From NCBI GenBank assembly GCA_964517135.1, contig CAZFBA010000008.1, positions 1-64,000 on the forward strand: a stretch of 64,000 nucleotides of DNA, in the 5' to 3' direction. This DNA is from CAZFBA01 sp964517135. GTDB lineage: Bacteria; Cyanobacteriota; Vampirovibrionia; JBFMGH01. Of this stretch, positions 10,206-18,640 are shown piece by piece. Every line of letters starts with the position of its first letter. Position 1 is the stretch's first letter. A model generated the notes under the pieces. It saw only the letters and a program-made list of their open reading frames with translations. It had not been told where the DNA came from and did not search any database. A program made the position numbers and the translations under genes.

Positions 10206-10359
10206 TTTACCTCCTGTTGTGTATATGTTAAAATTATGTTTCGTTTGTAATAAATCATAGATTTTTTTGAATTTTGCTTTATTTTCGTTGTTAAAGAAAT
10301 ATTTTTATTCTATTTTTACATTATAACCAATTATAGATTTTTTGCCGGAATGGTTATTT

Positions 10360-10803
10360 ATGGATAATGAATTTACCCCCAAAATCTGGAAAAAGCAAGA
10401 TACTATCTTAATCAGGCTTCCTTATAATGATCTTGATGCCCATGCTAGCGAGCATTTTAAGGGAATGGTTGAAGATATAATTGCTGCTTATACTTTTAAA
10501 TGTTTGATTCTTGACTTTTCGGATGTTGTTTTGCTTGACGGTACAGGCCTGGCATCTATTGTTTATACTCTTAATGTCTGTTCTGCCAATGGGATTAAGC
10601 TTATTTTAGCGACTTTAAGGCCTAACATTGTTGAAATGATTGCAAAAAAGGGTATACCTGCTTTGCTGGAAATATTTGGCACAGTTCATGATGCACTGGA
10701 TGCTGCAACAAAGTATACTTCGATTGATGAGCTTAGTAATAAGAGCTTGAAATCAATGGAAAATGTTTTTGGGAATCCGTTTGAAGAAGATATTAAGTAT
10801 TAA
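10360..10803 (+). CDS. STAS-domain protein (anti-sigma antagonist type)
   Basis: A single STAS domain covers most of the 147 residues: the beta strand ending CLILDFSDVVLLDGTGLAS, the helix after it, then GIKLILATLRPNIVEMI and a short C-terminal tail. Such proteins bind anti-sigma kinases or transporters and switch by phosphorylation of a Ser/Thr in the D-S/T-S/T-G loop; here the loop reads DGTG, leaving one Thr as the only candidate acceptor. I use the ATG at 10360 preceded by GGAATGG rather than the in-frame TTG six codons upstream. No anti-sigma kinase or phosphatase gene is nearby, so the partner is unknown. The stop abuts the convergent gene at 10804. Confidence 0.82.
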   Translation: MDNEFTPKIWKKQDTILIRLPYNDLDAHASEHFKGMVEDIIAAYTFKCLILDFSDVVLLDGTGLASIVYTLNVCSANGIKLILATLRPNIVEMIAKKGIPALLEIFGTVHDALDAATKYTSIDELSNKSLKSMENVFGNPFEEDIKY

Positions 10804-11592
10804 TCAGGTTAATATTTTGATTATTTTTCCAACAAAAACACCTTGGAGCATCTTTATAAAAGCAGGATCAGCAATATAATAGTTGTCAACAAGTTTGATG
10901 GCCCGGGTAAGTGTTGTGTTTGTTACTTCGGTGCTGTTTTCAAGATATGCAAATGCTCTTGAATACCAGATAACCAGTTCTATAATGATGTATATGTATG
11001 CTTGCATGGAGAAAATTGAGCTACCCTGTGATAAAAGGGCTTTGCGGGTCATTATGTTGACAGTATATTCTTCCAGTTCGACTGTAGGTACAAATTTTAT
11101 TGTTTTGTGTTTTTTAAGATCTATCTCGGTATTGATTATAGAGGAATAGAATTCTCCTTTGTTTAGTGATAAATTAATAAAGCCTATTAGTGGATGCTGC
11201 TTTTTTAAATATATTGAGGCAAGAAGCTGCCTTTTAAATAGCTGTGTTTTTGTAAGTTTTGTAATTGCTACACGAGCTTCAGTGGTTGTTTTGAAGGCTT
11301 TATCAAGAGCTTTTAAGAAGTCTTCTCTATTTATAAGCGGATCTGTGATAACCATGGTATGATCTTCATCAAGCAAACCTTGCCTGTAAAGCTCTCTAAG
11401 AACCTGTTTCAGAAAAATACCTGTTTGTCTGAGCTTCTCTTCAAGCCGAAGTTCCTGTCCGCAAATCTTTGCAAGAAAATACTTCAGATCTTCAAGAGAT
11501 GAGTAAGATATTTTTACTTTCTCAGGGTAAAAATATACTGTGTTTTCTGATTCATGCGTGTATGTATGGTTTATTTGATTTGAAATGGACAT
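10804..11592 (-). CDS. Hypothetical protein downstream of an XRE regulator
   Basis: This 262-residue cytoplasmic protein is not one I recognise. It is largely helical, with a basic central part (TKLTKTQLFKRQLLASIYLKK) and an aromatic C-terminal half (YIYIIIELVIWYSRAFAYLEN) that is hydrophobic but too polar and too short for a confident membrane segment. Its ATG lies 22 nt inside the end of the upstream XRE-type gene in another frame, so the two are almost certainly co-translated and may act together. The C-terminus meets the convergent STAS gene with no spacer. Confidence 0.75.
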   Translation of the reverse strand: MSISNQINHTYTHESENTVYFYPEKVKISYSSLEDLKYFLAKICGQELRLEEKLRQTGIFLKQVLRELYRQGLLDEDHTMVITDPLINREDFLKALDKAFKTTTEARVAITKLTKTQLFKRQLLASIYLKKQHPLIGFINLSLNKGEFYSSIINTEIDLKKHKTIKFVPTVELEEYTVNIMTRKALLSQGSSIFSMQAYIYIIIELVIWYSRAFAYLENSTEVTNTTLTRAIKLVDNYYIADPAFIKMLQGVFVGKIIKILT

Positions 11593-11990
11593 TTACTGCA
11601 TCTTGCTTTAGGGTGTTTTACCGGTATGTCTTCTAAATCATACATTGTAACGATTTTACAGTTAAGCAGGTTGCCACATTTCGGGCAGTGGTTATCATTA
11701 AGTCGCCCGGAAAGAATATTCATTTTGATTGCTGTTACAGTCTCTGCAGGGGGTTCTTCTTTCGGAGGGTTTAATTCTACCTCTTTTAAGACAGCAGCAG
11801 GTATTCTTAAGGCTTTGGCTATTCGCTGTCTGATGCCTGCTGAGAGAAAGATTTCTTTACCCTCTTCAATATCTGTAACGATAGATATATCAATGTTACT
11901 TCTCGCAGCTAGTTCGCCTGGCGAAAGGTTTGAAGATTCTCTCAGGTGTTGTATCCTGCCTGCTAATGTTCCGGGTAATTTTTTCTTCAT
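11571..11990 (-). CDS. XRE-type HTH protein with C-terminal zinc ribbon
   Basis: Residues about 10-62 form a helix-turn-helix of the Cro/C1 (XRE) type: RIQHLRESSNLSPGELAARS, then SIVTDIEEGKE. The C-terminal 40 residues hold two Cys pairs, CPKCGNL and CSKCPFQ, spaced about 30 residues apart, which would form a zinc ribbon. The combination suggests a DNA-binding regulator. It overlaps the next gene on the strand by 22 nt, forming a two-gene unit. The 590 bp upstream are gene-free. Target genes are unknown. Confidence 0.85.
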   Translation of the reverse strand: MKKKLPGTLAGRIQHLRESSNLSPGELAARSNIDISIVTDIEEGKEIFLSAGIRQRIAKALRIPAAVLKEVELNPPKEEPPAETVTAIKMNILSGRLNDNHCPKCGNLLNCKIVTMYDLEDIPVKHPKARCSKCPFQIK

Positions 11991-12581
11991 AATATTTACA
12001 GCTTATGATAGTATTAAAAACTATACAAATTATATATTATATGTGTTTTATAAATCAAAAACTATTGCTCAATAGTATAAATCTAGCATTGAACCGCTCT
12101 CAATATCTTATCACGGTTGGGTTATCTAAATTTTATAAGTGCTGGAATATTAAGAAATATAACAAAAAACTACGCATATGTTTCAGTTACTTAAAGGTTT
12201 GTTACTTTTGGATTGACGAATGATTGTTTATTTGCTAATATGAAATATAATCTGGATACGGTGTGCAAAAAGATTTTAAGTCAAGCTAGATTTACCAGTT
12301 TAAAAACTGTTTATTCAGAAATAATATCGGAAATCTTTTACTGAAACGTGATTTCTGTTTAACTTTGCAGTAAAAGAATGGTTCCGGTGCTGTTGGTTGT
12401 CTGGAATTGAAGTTTTTTTGGGTTACTACAATTAATAAGTGAGGAAGTTAGTTCTTTTAGATAATAGCCAGGTTTTATAGTTCAATAAGCATCTTAATTG
12501 TAGCTCTGGTAATTCCCTATTACCTCTCTTCCGGGCGTATTTTTAAGTTATTTTTTAAGAAGACTAAAGGAGGACCTTGTA
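11991..12581. other. 590-bp intergenic region before the sigma-factor gene
   Basis: I see no convincing gene here. On the plus strand TTGTTT (12224-12229), a 16-bp spacer and TATAAT (12246-12251) could be a promoter giving the sigma gene a leader of about 330 nt. A weak 6-bp hairpin (GGTAAT/ATTACC) lies at 12508-12524. The minus strand must hold the promoter of the XRE gene, which I could not place. Confidence 0.35.
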
Positions 12582-13553
12582 GTGGTTACTTTAGCATCTC
12601 GTTTTTCAAAGGAAAAGAAACTGAGGGGCCCAAAAACGGACGTTAGAGAAGAAAGAAAAGGCACTGAAGACTTTCATGAAGATCACGAAAATACCGTTCA
12701 AGATGAACATCTCTCACCAGCGTATTACGACGATTCAGTTAAATCTTACCTCAAGAAACTTTCTAAAATACCCTTAATCTCTCATCAAAAAGAATTGGAG
12801 TTAGCTGAAAAAATTGCTAATGGTGATGTTGAAGCAAAGCGTTATCTTGTTAGATCCAACCTGAGGCTTGTTGTTAGCATCGCTAAAAAATATGTGAATC
12901 GTGGTGTGCCTTTTATGGATCTTATTCAGGAAGGTAACCTGGGCTTAATCAAAGCAGTAGAAAAATTTAATTATAGCTATGGCTACAAGTTCAGCACCTA
13001 TGCTACCTGGTGGATCAGACAATCCATAAGTAAATCAATTGCTGATCAGTCTAAAGGTATTAGAATCCCCGTACATGTCTTTGATACAATTAACAAAATA
13101 ACCAGAATCAAAAGACAACTGGAACAGAAGTTTAATAGAACACCTTCCACAGAAGAGATTGCTTCTATTCTTAAAATAGATACCAGTAAAATTAACGATT
13201 TGATGAGCATATCACAATCAGCAATCTCTCTTGAAACCAGTGTTACAATGAAAGATGGCAATTCTCTTACGCTTAAAGATTTTCTGGAAGACGAAACACC
13301 TCTGCCTGAAGACAAACATGCCGCAAAAAGTCTGAAATATGATATAGCTAAATCATTAGAAAACCTTAAAGGAAGAGAGTCTGGTGTTTTGAAAATGCGT
13401 TTTGGCCTTGATGGTCAGCGAAATAAGACTCTTGAAGAAATTGGCAAGCTCTATGGAGTGACTAAAGAGTGTATCAGACAAACTGAAATACGTGCTATTA
13501 AGCGCCTTAAGTTGGGTGAGGCTTCTTCAGGCCTTTTAAAAAGCTATATTTAG
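12582..13553 (+). CDS. rpoD: RNA polymerase sigma factor, RpoD/SigA family
   Basis: A 323-residue sigma70: region 1.2 (SVKSYLKKLSKIPLISHQKE, about 52-71), region 2 with LVVSIAKKYVNRGVPFMDLI and the -10 reading stretch YKFSTYATWWIRQSI, region 3 (PSTEEIASILKI) and region 4 (FGLDGQRNKTLEEIGKLYGV). The start is GTG with AAAGGAGG 8 nt upstream. In the -35 recognition helix the usual VTRERIRQIEAKAL is VTKECIRQTEIRAI, losing one of the conserved Arg residues. Length and this change would also suit a group 2 (cyanobacterial SigB/C-like) factor, so whether it is the primary sigma factor is open. It is monocistronic, with a terminator. Confidence 0.9.
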   Translation: MVTLASRFSKEKKLRGPKTDVREERKGTEDFHEDHENTVQDEHLSPAYYDDSVKSYLKKLSKIPLISHQKELELAEKIANGDVEAKRYLVRSNLRLVVSIAKKYVNRGVPFMDLIQEGNLGLIKAVEKFNYSYGYKFSTYATWWIRQSISKSIADQSKGIRIPVHVFDTINKITRIKRQLEQKFNRTPSTEEIASILKIDTSKINDLMSISQSAISLETSVTMKDGNSLTLKDFLEDETPLPEDKHAAKSLKYDIAKSLENLKGRESGVLKMRFGLDGQRNKTLEEIGKLYGVTKECIRQTEIRAIKRLKLGEASSGLLKSYI

Positions 13554-13577
13554 TTAAATACCCCTTTGAAATCCCCG

Positions 13578-13611
13578 TTGCCTCCGGTTTTATCTGGAGG
13601 CAATTTAATTT
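13578..13611 (+). terminator. Terminator after the sigma-factor gene
   Basis: TTGCCTCC and GGAGGCAA form a perfect 8-bp stem around a 10-nt loop, followed by TTTAATTT, starting 25 nt past the sigma-factor stop codon. The T-tract is interrupted, so strength is uncertain. Confidence 0.6.
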
Positions 13612-13744
13612 ATAAAAAATTTTTATACCACAAATTAATGCTTCTTAAATTCTTGTTTACTAAAAAATACATTTATTAAATGATTAAATAAATAAACAAA
13701 AAAAATAATAATATGTTAAGAAGTTTATGTTTAACAATGCCTGC

Positions 13745-13753
13745 TGTTATAAT
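13745..13753 (+). promoter_or_regulatory. Extended -10 promoter of rpsA
   Basis: TGT followed by TATAAT (13748-13753) is a consensus extended -10 element, about 56 nt upstream of the rpsA ATG. The -35 region is poor (TTTATG with an 18-bp spacer), as is usual for extended -10 promoters. Confidence 0.5.
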
Positions 13754-13809
13754 ATTAAAAGTATAGTGAGATCTCTCTCCACTGATTTGTTTTAGGAGGA
13801 TTAAGTTTA

Positions 13810-14931
13810 ATGACACCCCGTGGGACTATATGGGACTCTAATAAGCCTGAAGAAGAGCTAAATGAGTTTGAACGCCTGCTCTTAAACTATGATTATAACT
13901 TCAACCGTGGTGATCTGGTTAAAGGAATAGTTGTAGGCTTTGATTCAGAGGGTGTCCTGGTGGATGTTGGTTCTAAAACACAGTCTGTGGTGCCGCTAAG
14001 AGAGCTTTCTAACATGCCATTCGATAAACCATCAGATGTTGTTTCTGTCGGGGATGAAAAAGAGTTCTATATACTGAAAGAAGAAGATGATGATGGTCAA
14101 CTGACTTTATCACTTAAACGTGTGGCACTTGCTTATAGCTGGGATAAACTTGAAAAGCTTAAAGAAGAAGATGCTGTTGTAGAGGCTGAAGTAGTATCAG
14201 TCGTTAAGGGTGGCATTCTTGTGGATGTTCTTGGCCTGAGAGGCTTTGTGCCCTCAAGCCACTTAAGGGTCAGGGATCCTGAATCGGCACTGGGGCAGGT
14301 TCTGCCATTGAAGATTTTATCAATTGATCCAAAGAAAAATAACCTTATTATGTCACACAGAAAGGTTGTTTCTGAGCAGCAGGCTGAACAAAGGAAAGTT
14401 ATATTTGACAAACTAGAAGTAGGCATGCCAGTAGAAGGCGAAGTAGTAAGACTTGCAGACTTTGGGGCTTTTGTAGATATTGGCGGTATCGACGGATTGC
14501 TACCTCTATCTCAAATGTCATGGCGCTGGGTGGATCATCCATCTGACTTGTTGAATGTCGGTGATCGTATTACTGTTGAAATTATTGGTATTGATCATGA
14601 TAAGCAGCGTGTTAGTCTCAGTCTGAAGACACAGCAGCCAGACCCATGGGAAGAAATATCAGAAACATTTAAAGTGGGTCAGCAGGTGCCGGGTAGAGTT
14701 ACCAGAATCAAGCATTTTGGAGCTTTTATTGAGGTCTATCCGGGGGTTGAAGCGCTATTGCCCAGCAAAGAGGTGATAGAATTTGAAAGAGCCGAGAATA
14801 AAAAACTTGGCCTGAACGATGAAATAACTACAACCATTGTCAGATTTGTTCCTGATGATAGAAGAATGAGCCTGAGCTATACCGGGAACCCTGATGATTT
14901 TGAGCCTCCTGGCAGAGGGCCTGTAGTTTAA
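13810..14931 (+). CDS. rpsA: Ribosomal protein S1
   Basis: Four S1 (OB-fold) RNA-binding domains lie in tandem at about residues 33-108, 115-185, 198-272 and 284-355; the third (VEGEVVRLADFGAFVDIGGI) and fourth (VPGRVTRIKHFGAFIEVYPG) match the canonical pattern best. S1 helps the 30S subunit bind and unwind mRNA. At 373 residues with four domains it is shorter than the six-domain enterobacterial protein and closer to the short cyanobacterial and Gram-positive forms. AGGAGGA stands 9-10 nt before the ATG, behind an extended -10 promoter. Its end overlaps the convergent maf gene by 4 bp. Confidence 0.92.
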   Translation: MTPRGTIWDSNKPEEELNEFERLLLNYDYNFNRGDLVKGIVVGFDSEGVLVDVGSKTQSVVPLRELSNMPFDKPSDVVSVGDEKEFYILKEEDDDGQLTLSLKRVALAYSWDKLEKLKEEDAVVEAEVVSVVKGGILVDVLGLRGFVPSSHLRVRDPESALGQVLPLKILSIDPKKNNLIMSHRKVVSEQQAEQRKVIFDKLEVGMPVEGEVVRLADFGAFVDIGGIDGLLPLSQMSWRWVDHPSDLLNVGDRITVEIIGIDHDKQRVSLSLKTQQPDPWEEISETFKVGQQVPGRVTRIKHFGAFIEVYPGVEALLPSKEVIEFERAENKKLGLNDEITTTIVRFVPDDRRMSLSYTGNPDDFEPPGRGPVV

Positions 14932-15548
14932 AGCCTGTCTTTAGCAGTATTTATAGCAAGAATATCAATCTGAAATAACTTCAGCATTTCAGATAGTTTA
15001 AATACTGGCAACCCTACAATGTTGTTATAGCAACCATTGATATGAGTAATAAAGGTACTTGCCACTCCCTGTATGGCATAAGCCCCTGCTTTATCCATGG
15101 GTTCACCTGTCTTAATGTAGTGTTCGATGTCATTTTCTGAAAGGTTCTTAAAATAAACCTCAGAGCTGACACTATCTGTTAAAGTTTTGCCATCAGAAGT
15201 ATCAATGATAGTAAGCCCTGTAATAACCCTGTGAGATCTGTTATTGAGTTGTTTAAGCATGCTATAAGCATCGTCATAATCAACAGGCTTGCCAAGCGAT
15301 ACAGCATCTACAACTACTGTAGTGTCACTTCCTATGACAATGGCAGGGGTATTGAGTTTATTTGCTACATCACGGGCTTTTCTCAGAGATAGAAGTCTAA
15401 CTGCCTCATCAGGAGGGATATTTTCTTCAATGGTTTCGTCTACTTTTGATGGAATAGTCTCGAATTTTAGCCCGAGTTTTTTCAGTATTTCTTTTCTTCT
15501 TGGTGATGCAGAAGCCAGGATCAGCCTTTTAGAAGTTTCTGGAGTCAT
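14928..15548 (-). CDS. maf: Maf-type nucleotide pyrophosphatase
   Basis: Maf proteins hydrolyse dTTP, UTP or modified nucleoside triphosphates to monophosphates, removing unwanted nucleotides. The N-terminal substrate loop LILASASPRRKEIL (about residues 9-22), the conserved ETIEENIPPDEAV region, IGSDTTVVVD with the catalytic Asp (about 74-83) and DKAGAYAIQG (about 150-159) are all present. The 206 residues are normal length. AAAGGA lies upstream of the ATG. It is the last of three closely spaced minus-strand genes (alcohol dehydrogenase, small secreted protein, maf) and converges on rpsA. Confidence 0.93.
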   Translation of the reverse strand: MTPETSKRLILASASPRRKEILKKLGLKFETIPSKVDETIEENIPPDEAVRLLSLRKARDVANKLNTPAIVIGSDTTVVVDAVSLGKPVDYDDAYSMLKQLNNRSHRVITGLTIIDTSDGKTLTDSVSSEVYFKNLSENDIEHYIKTGEPMDKAGAYAIQGVASTFITHINGCYNNIVGLPVFKLSEMLKLFQIDILAINTAKDRL

Positions 15549-15566
15549 TAATTTAATCCTTTATAG

Positions 15567-15827
15567 CTATTTCAGTAGTTCAATGTCATAATAGACTTTA
15601 TTATCGCTGTCATAGGCACTAATATCGTCAGGTGAATAGTATTCAAGATCCAGTGTTAGATAGTTATCTCTGGTAAGATAGATTGTTACTGTCTCATAGC
15701 CTGTATCAGCTTCTGCATCGTAGCAACTTCCTGTGCTATGGTTGCAGGCTATGGCGTCATATAATTCTGCTGATACAGGCAGGCAAGTTAAGCACAACCC
15801 TAACAATATATATAATGCTTTATTCAT
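15567..15827 (-). CDS. Small secreted hypothetical protein, 86 aa
   Basis: A signal peptide (KALYILLGLCLTCLPVSA, cleavage after about residue 20) is followed by 66 mature residues with two Cys (ACNHSTGSCYD) that could form a disulfide, and an acidic, Tyr-rich beta-like C-terminus. I do not recognise the family. It sits 5 nt after the alcohol dehydrogenase and 18 nt before maf on the same strand, so it is probably co-transcribed, though no functional link is evident. Confidence 0.72.
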   Translation of the reverse strand: MNKALYILLGLCLTCLPVSAELYDAIACNHSTGSCYDAEADTGYETVTIYLTRDNYLTLDLEYYSPDDISAYDSDNKVYYDIELLK

Positions 15828-15832
15828 AATAG

Positions 15833-17002
15833 TTACACTTTTGTTCTTATAGAATCTTTATATATTACTTTAACAGCGGCTTTGTCTGTTTCTCTGGCAT
15901 TTACATCTACGCAAAATCCCATTGTTGAGAAGGTATCTTCAACGAGTTTGTCGATATCTTCTTCTCTGGCACCTAATTCTGTTATGTCTTTGTTGAGCCC
16001 GAGAGGTTCATAGAAGTCTTTTAATGTTTGTATGACTTTTTCTTTAGAATCGAGGTCATCTTTTGCTATTTCAGCGCCCAGTAAGTTAGCCATTTTAATG
16101 TATTTAGATTTTGCTGCCGGGAAGTTATGCCGTATTATAGCCAGTGAGACAGCTGACAGGGCTTCTCCGTGTGGGCAGTCATAATGGCCGCTCAGCGGGT
16201 GTGCCATGGCATGGATTAATCCGGTGCCTGCAAGCTGAATAGCCATACCACCAAGTGTATTTGCAATGGCCATATTGTATCTTGCCTCCAGGTCATCAGG
16301 GGTTTTATAGGCTCTATGCAGGTACTGTCCTACAATTTCAATAGTTTTTTCAGAGAGCATATCTGAGACAGGGCTGGCTATTTTAGATGTATAAGCCTCA
16401 ATAGCATGGAAAAATACGTCAATACCTACTGCTGCTGTTACGTTTGCAGGCATTGTTACTGAAAGTTCCGGGTCTATTATTGATTCAACCGGAAACATAC
16501 ACTCAAAACCGAACCCTGGTTTTTCGCCGGTTTCAGAGTTTGTTATAACAGCGTAGGTATCTGCTTCGCTTCCGGTGCCTGAAGTTGTAGTGATACAAAT
16601 AACAGGCAGTGCTTCTGTAGGAGGATTATCAGTACCTATGTATTCCCAGCTTTTACGGCCATCCCTGGCTATTAAGGCAATGACTTTACTGGCGTCCATA
16701 GGGCTGCCACCGCCAAGGCCTATAACTACATCGCAGTTTTCTCTTCTGGCGAGTTCTCCGCCTTCGTCTATAGTTGTTGTCCGTGGGTTTGGTTCTATTT
16801 TGTCAAATATAACGTATTTAACACCGGCTTTTTCCAGTGATTGAGTTACTTTATCAAGGGCCCCGATTCTTTTAGAGCTGTTTTTACCTGTAACTATAAT
16901 GGCTTTTTTGCCATATTTGGAGGTTATGTCACCTGTTTTGTTTATTTTGCCGGGCCCAAAGTGTAATTTTGTTGGTATGAAATATTGGAAGGCTTGTGTC
17001 AT
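15833..17002 (-). CDS. Iron-containing alcohol dehydrogenase
   Basis: This is a group III (Fe-dependent) NAD(P)H alcohol dehydrogenase, of the kind that interconverts short-chain aldehydes and alcohols in fermenters. The dinucleotide motif GLGGGSPMDASK (about residue 94-105) and TTTSGTGSE are clear. Metal ligands are visible as Asp in GIDVFFHAIEAYTS with its His, the His pair of HAMAHPLSG and the His of CPHGEA. Length is normal (389). AAAAAGGAGAA precedes the ATG. It heads a likely operon with a small secreted protein and maf. Substrate preference (butanol, ethanol or lactaldehyde type) cannot be read from the sequence. Confidence 0.92.
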   Translation of the reverse strand: MTQAFQYFIPTKLHFGPGKINKTGDITSKYGKKAIIVTGKNSSKRIGALDKVTQSLEKAGVKYVIFDKIEPNPRTTTIDEGGELARRENCDVVIGLGGGSPMDASKVIALIARDGRKSWEYIGTDNPPTEALPVICITTTSGTGSEADTYAVITNSETGEKPGFGFECMFPVESIIDPELSVTMPANVTAAVGIDVFFHAIEAYTSKIASPVSDMLSEKTIEIVGQYLHRAYKTPDDLEARYNMAIANTLGGMAIQLAGTGLIHAMAHPLSGHYDCPHGEALSAVSLAIIRHNFPAAKSKYIKMANLLGAEIAKDDLDSKEKVIQTLKDFYEPLGLNKDITELGAREEDIDKLVEDTFSTMGFCVDVNARETDKAAVKVIYKDSIRTKV

Positions 17003-17351
17003 GTTTGGTTCTCCTTTTTAATAAATGATTTAAAGCTTGAATACCTGTAATACATTGTTTGAGCAATGTTAATAAATGTTTAAAAACTTAGATGACTTTC
17101 ATAGAGCTATATAAAACTTTAATGTCAGGGTTAACTCTTTCATACAAAAGCTATCAGTAATAATTATTGTTTATCTTATCTGAAAATCAAAAAATCCATT
17201 TCAGGCAATCTTGTTAACTACCTTTCGGGGGTATAATATCACAAAGTTTACTGTCAGTATAAGGGGTAAATTATAATAATTAAAAGTTAAAATGCTTTTC
17301 AACTAAGGAAAAACATATAATTATGAGTGTAAAATCTTGTTATAAGGTCTT
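17003..17351. other. 349-bp intergenic region
   Basis: I find no gene here. A TATAAT at 17232-17237 with TTGTTA 15 bp upstream could be a weak plus-strand promoter, but nothing convincing starts behind it within 300 nt. The promoter of the alcohol dehydrogenase operon should lie here on the minus strand. Confidence 0.3.
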
Positions 17352-17519
17352 TTAGTCTTTAGTTTTTTCTTTAGTGTTAACAATACCAAGAATTGCACCA
17401 CAGCTGTCACAGTAAATGATCAAAACCGGAATCTTTTTGAAGTTAGATAACTGGCTTGAAAAGTTGTTATTCTCGCATTTGGGGCATCTGGGAAATACTC
17501 TTGGCGTTGGTATAACCAT
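17352..17519 (-). CDS. Small zinc-ribbon protein, 55 aa
   Basis: A 55-codon gene starts with ATG behind a very strong ribosome site (GGAGGAG, 5 nt spacing). The product begins MVIPTPRVFPRCPKCENNNF and carries a second Cys pair, CDSCGAI, about 26 residues later; the two CxxC pairs would bind one zinc ion. Proteins like this act as small nucleic-acid or protein adaptors, but no function can be assigned. It is transcribed alone, divergent from the TPR gene at 17646. Confidence 0.8.
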   Translation of the reverse strand: MVIPTPRVFPRCPKCENNNFSSQLSNFKKIPVLIIYCDSCGAILGIVNTKEKTKD

Positions 17520-17645
17520 TTTTTCTCCTCCGGGTGATTGTGTTTTCTGTCAATTTTGTCAAAAACTATTTTAAAAATATTTATCCTGAATAACAGATTA
17601 AATTATAATGGTAAAAGTTATTTTTATTTGAGGTTATTTTAAAAG

Positions 17646-18104
17646 ATGTGGAAGCGTCTGGCAATAATATTTGGTACGTTTATTTTGCTTGGTTTAGTTA
17701 TACTGGCGTTTTTCGATTATGCAGAAAATAATTTTACTGACAAAATGTATGCTGAATATCTTGTTGTTACTCAGGAGCAAATAAATAAGCTGAAAAAGGC
17801 ACTTGATGATGGTGATGATCAGCCTATAACTTATTATTATCTATCTCTTTCTTACTGGCATATTGATAAAGAGGGACCTGCCATGGAATATATTCAGCAG
17901 GGTATAGATAAACACCCTGATGAGACTAATTTGCACCTGATGAAAGCAAAATATTTTATAGGTCTTGGCGAAATAGAGAAAGCCAGAGAGATACTTGAAG
18001 CTTTTGAAAAAGCCGGTCATGAAACAGAAGCTGCAGAACTCAGGCAGACAATTGAAACCCCTGCGCTTGTGCCACCAAGAGGTAAAAAGAATATTTTACG
18101 CTGA
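17646..18104 (+). CDS. Membrane-anchored TPR-like protein, 152 aa
   Basis: An N-terminal membrane segment (LAIIFGTFILLGLVILAFFD, about residues 4-23) is followed by a short linker and two to three TPR-like helix pairs (TYYYLSLSYWHIDKEGPAME, then LHLMKAKYFIGLGEIEKARE). It is probably anchored with its repeats outside the cytoplasm, which is inferred from the uncleaved-looking anchor. TATAAT at 17604-17609, 37 nt before the ATG, may be its -10 element. The stop lies 3 nt from the convergent small Cys protein gene. Confidence 0.8.
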   Translation: MWKRLAIIFGTFILLGLVILAFFDYAENNFTDKMYAEYLVVTQEQINKLKKALDDGDDQPITYYYLSLSYWHIDKEGPAMEYIQQGIDKHPDETNLHLMKAKYFIGLGEIEKAREILEAFEKAGHETEAAELRQTIETPALVPPRGKKNILR

Positions 18105-18107
18105 GCT

Positions 18108-18272
18108 TTAGTTGCTGGCTTTTTTATATTGCCCGTACTCGCATTTATCGACTTTGAGGTCTTTATATTTGCTGTCTCTGAGGCATTTGCCAGTATTTTC
18201 AAGCTTATTAAAAGATTGTAATTCTGTACACTGACTACATGGAATGTATTTAGAGCCTTTTTTTGCTGACAT
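18108..18272 (-). CDS. Small Cys-containing protein, 54 aa
   Basis: The gene encodes 54 residues beginning MSAKKGSKYIPCSQCTELQ, with further Cys in GKCLRD and DKCEYG. The four Cys (CxxC plus two single Cys about 14 residues apart) look like a metal site. AGCAGGAGAAA gives a good ribosome site 6 nt before the ATG. The protein is very Lys-rich and I do not know its family. It converges with the TPR gene that ends at 18104. Confidence 0.72.
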   Translation of the reverse strand: MSAKKGSKYIPCSQCTELQSFNKLENTGKCLRDSKYKDLKVDKCEYGQYKKASN

Positions 18273-18640
18273 AGCGTTTCTCCTGCTATTCTAGATGGAA
18301 TTGGCCTTGAGTTTTGTTCTTTATAGAAAATTGGTTTGCTATGAAACTGATATTGTGATTATTACAATAACTTGTTGAACTTAAATATATTATACTACAG
18401 GAAGGGGGAAGTTTTGAAGCACTCTTTAATAATGTGAAACGTACACTAAGACGTAATTTATCCGGCAATAAAGCCTGTAGAGATGTTAAGATTGTAAACG
18501 AACATAATATTATCCTGTCCACATGAATTGTAGCAGGATAATAATGAATGTATGCTTTTTTAGAAACTACTTTTAGAGTTTATATATAAATTAATCTTTT
18601 ATTATCAGGTTAGCTCCCGGAGAAAAGGATGTGAAATAAT
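18273..18640. other. 368-bp intergenic region
   Basis: No gene with a ribosome site is visible on either strand. It separates the small Cys protein (its promoter should lie here on the minus strand) from the end of hpf. I see no strong hairpin or operator. Confidence 0.3.

Noticed and set aside
12005..12223. Plus-strand frame of 72 codons
   Set aside because: No ribosome site, odd composition rich in Tyr, Cys, Ile and Lys, and it begins in the upstream region of the XRE gene.
18286..18522. Minus-strand frame of 78 codons
   Set aside because: No ribosome site and a random-looking composition; it occupies the region expected to carry promoters.
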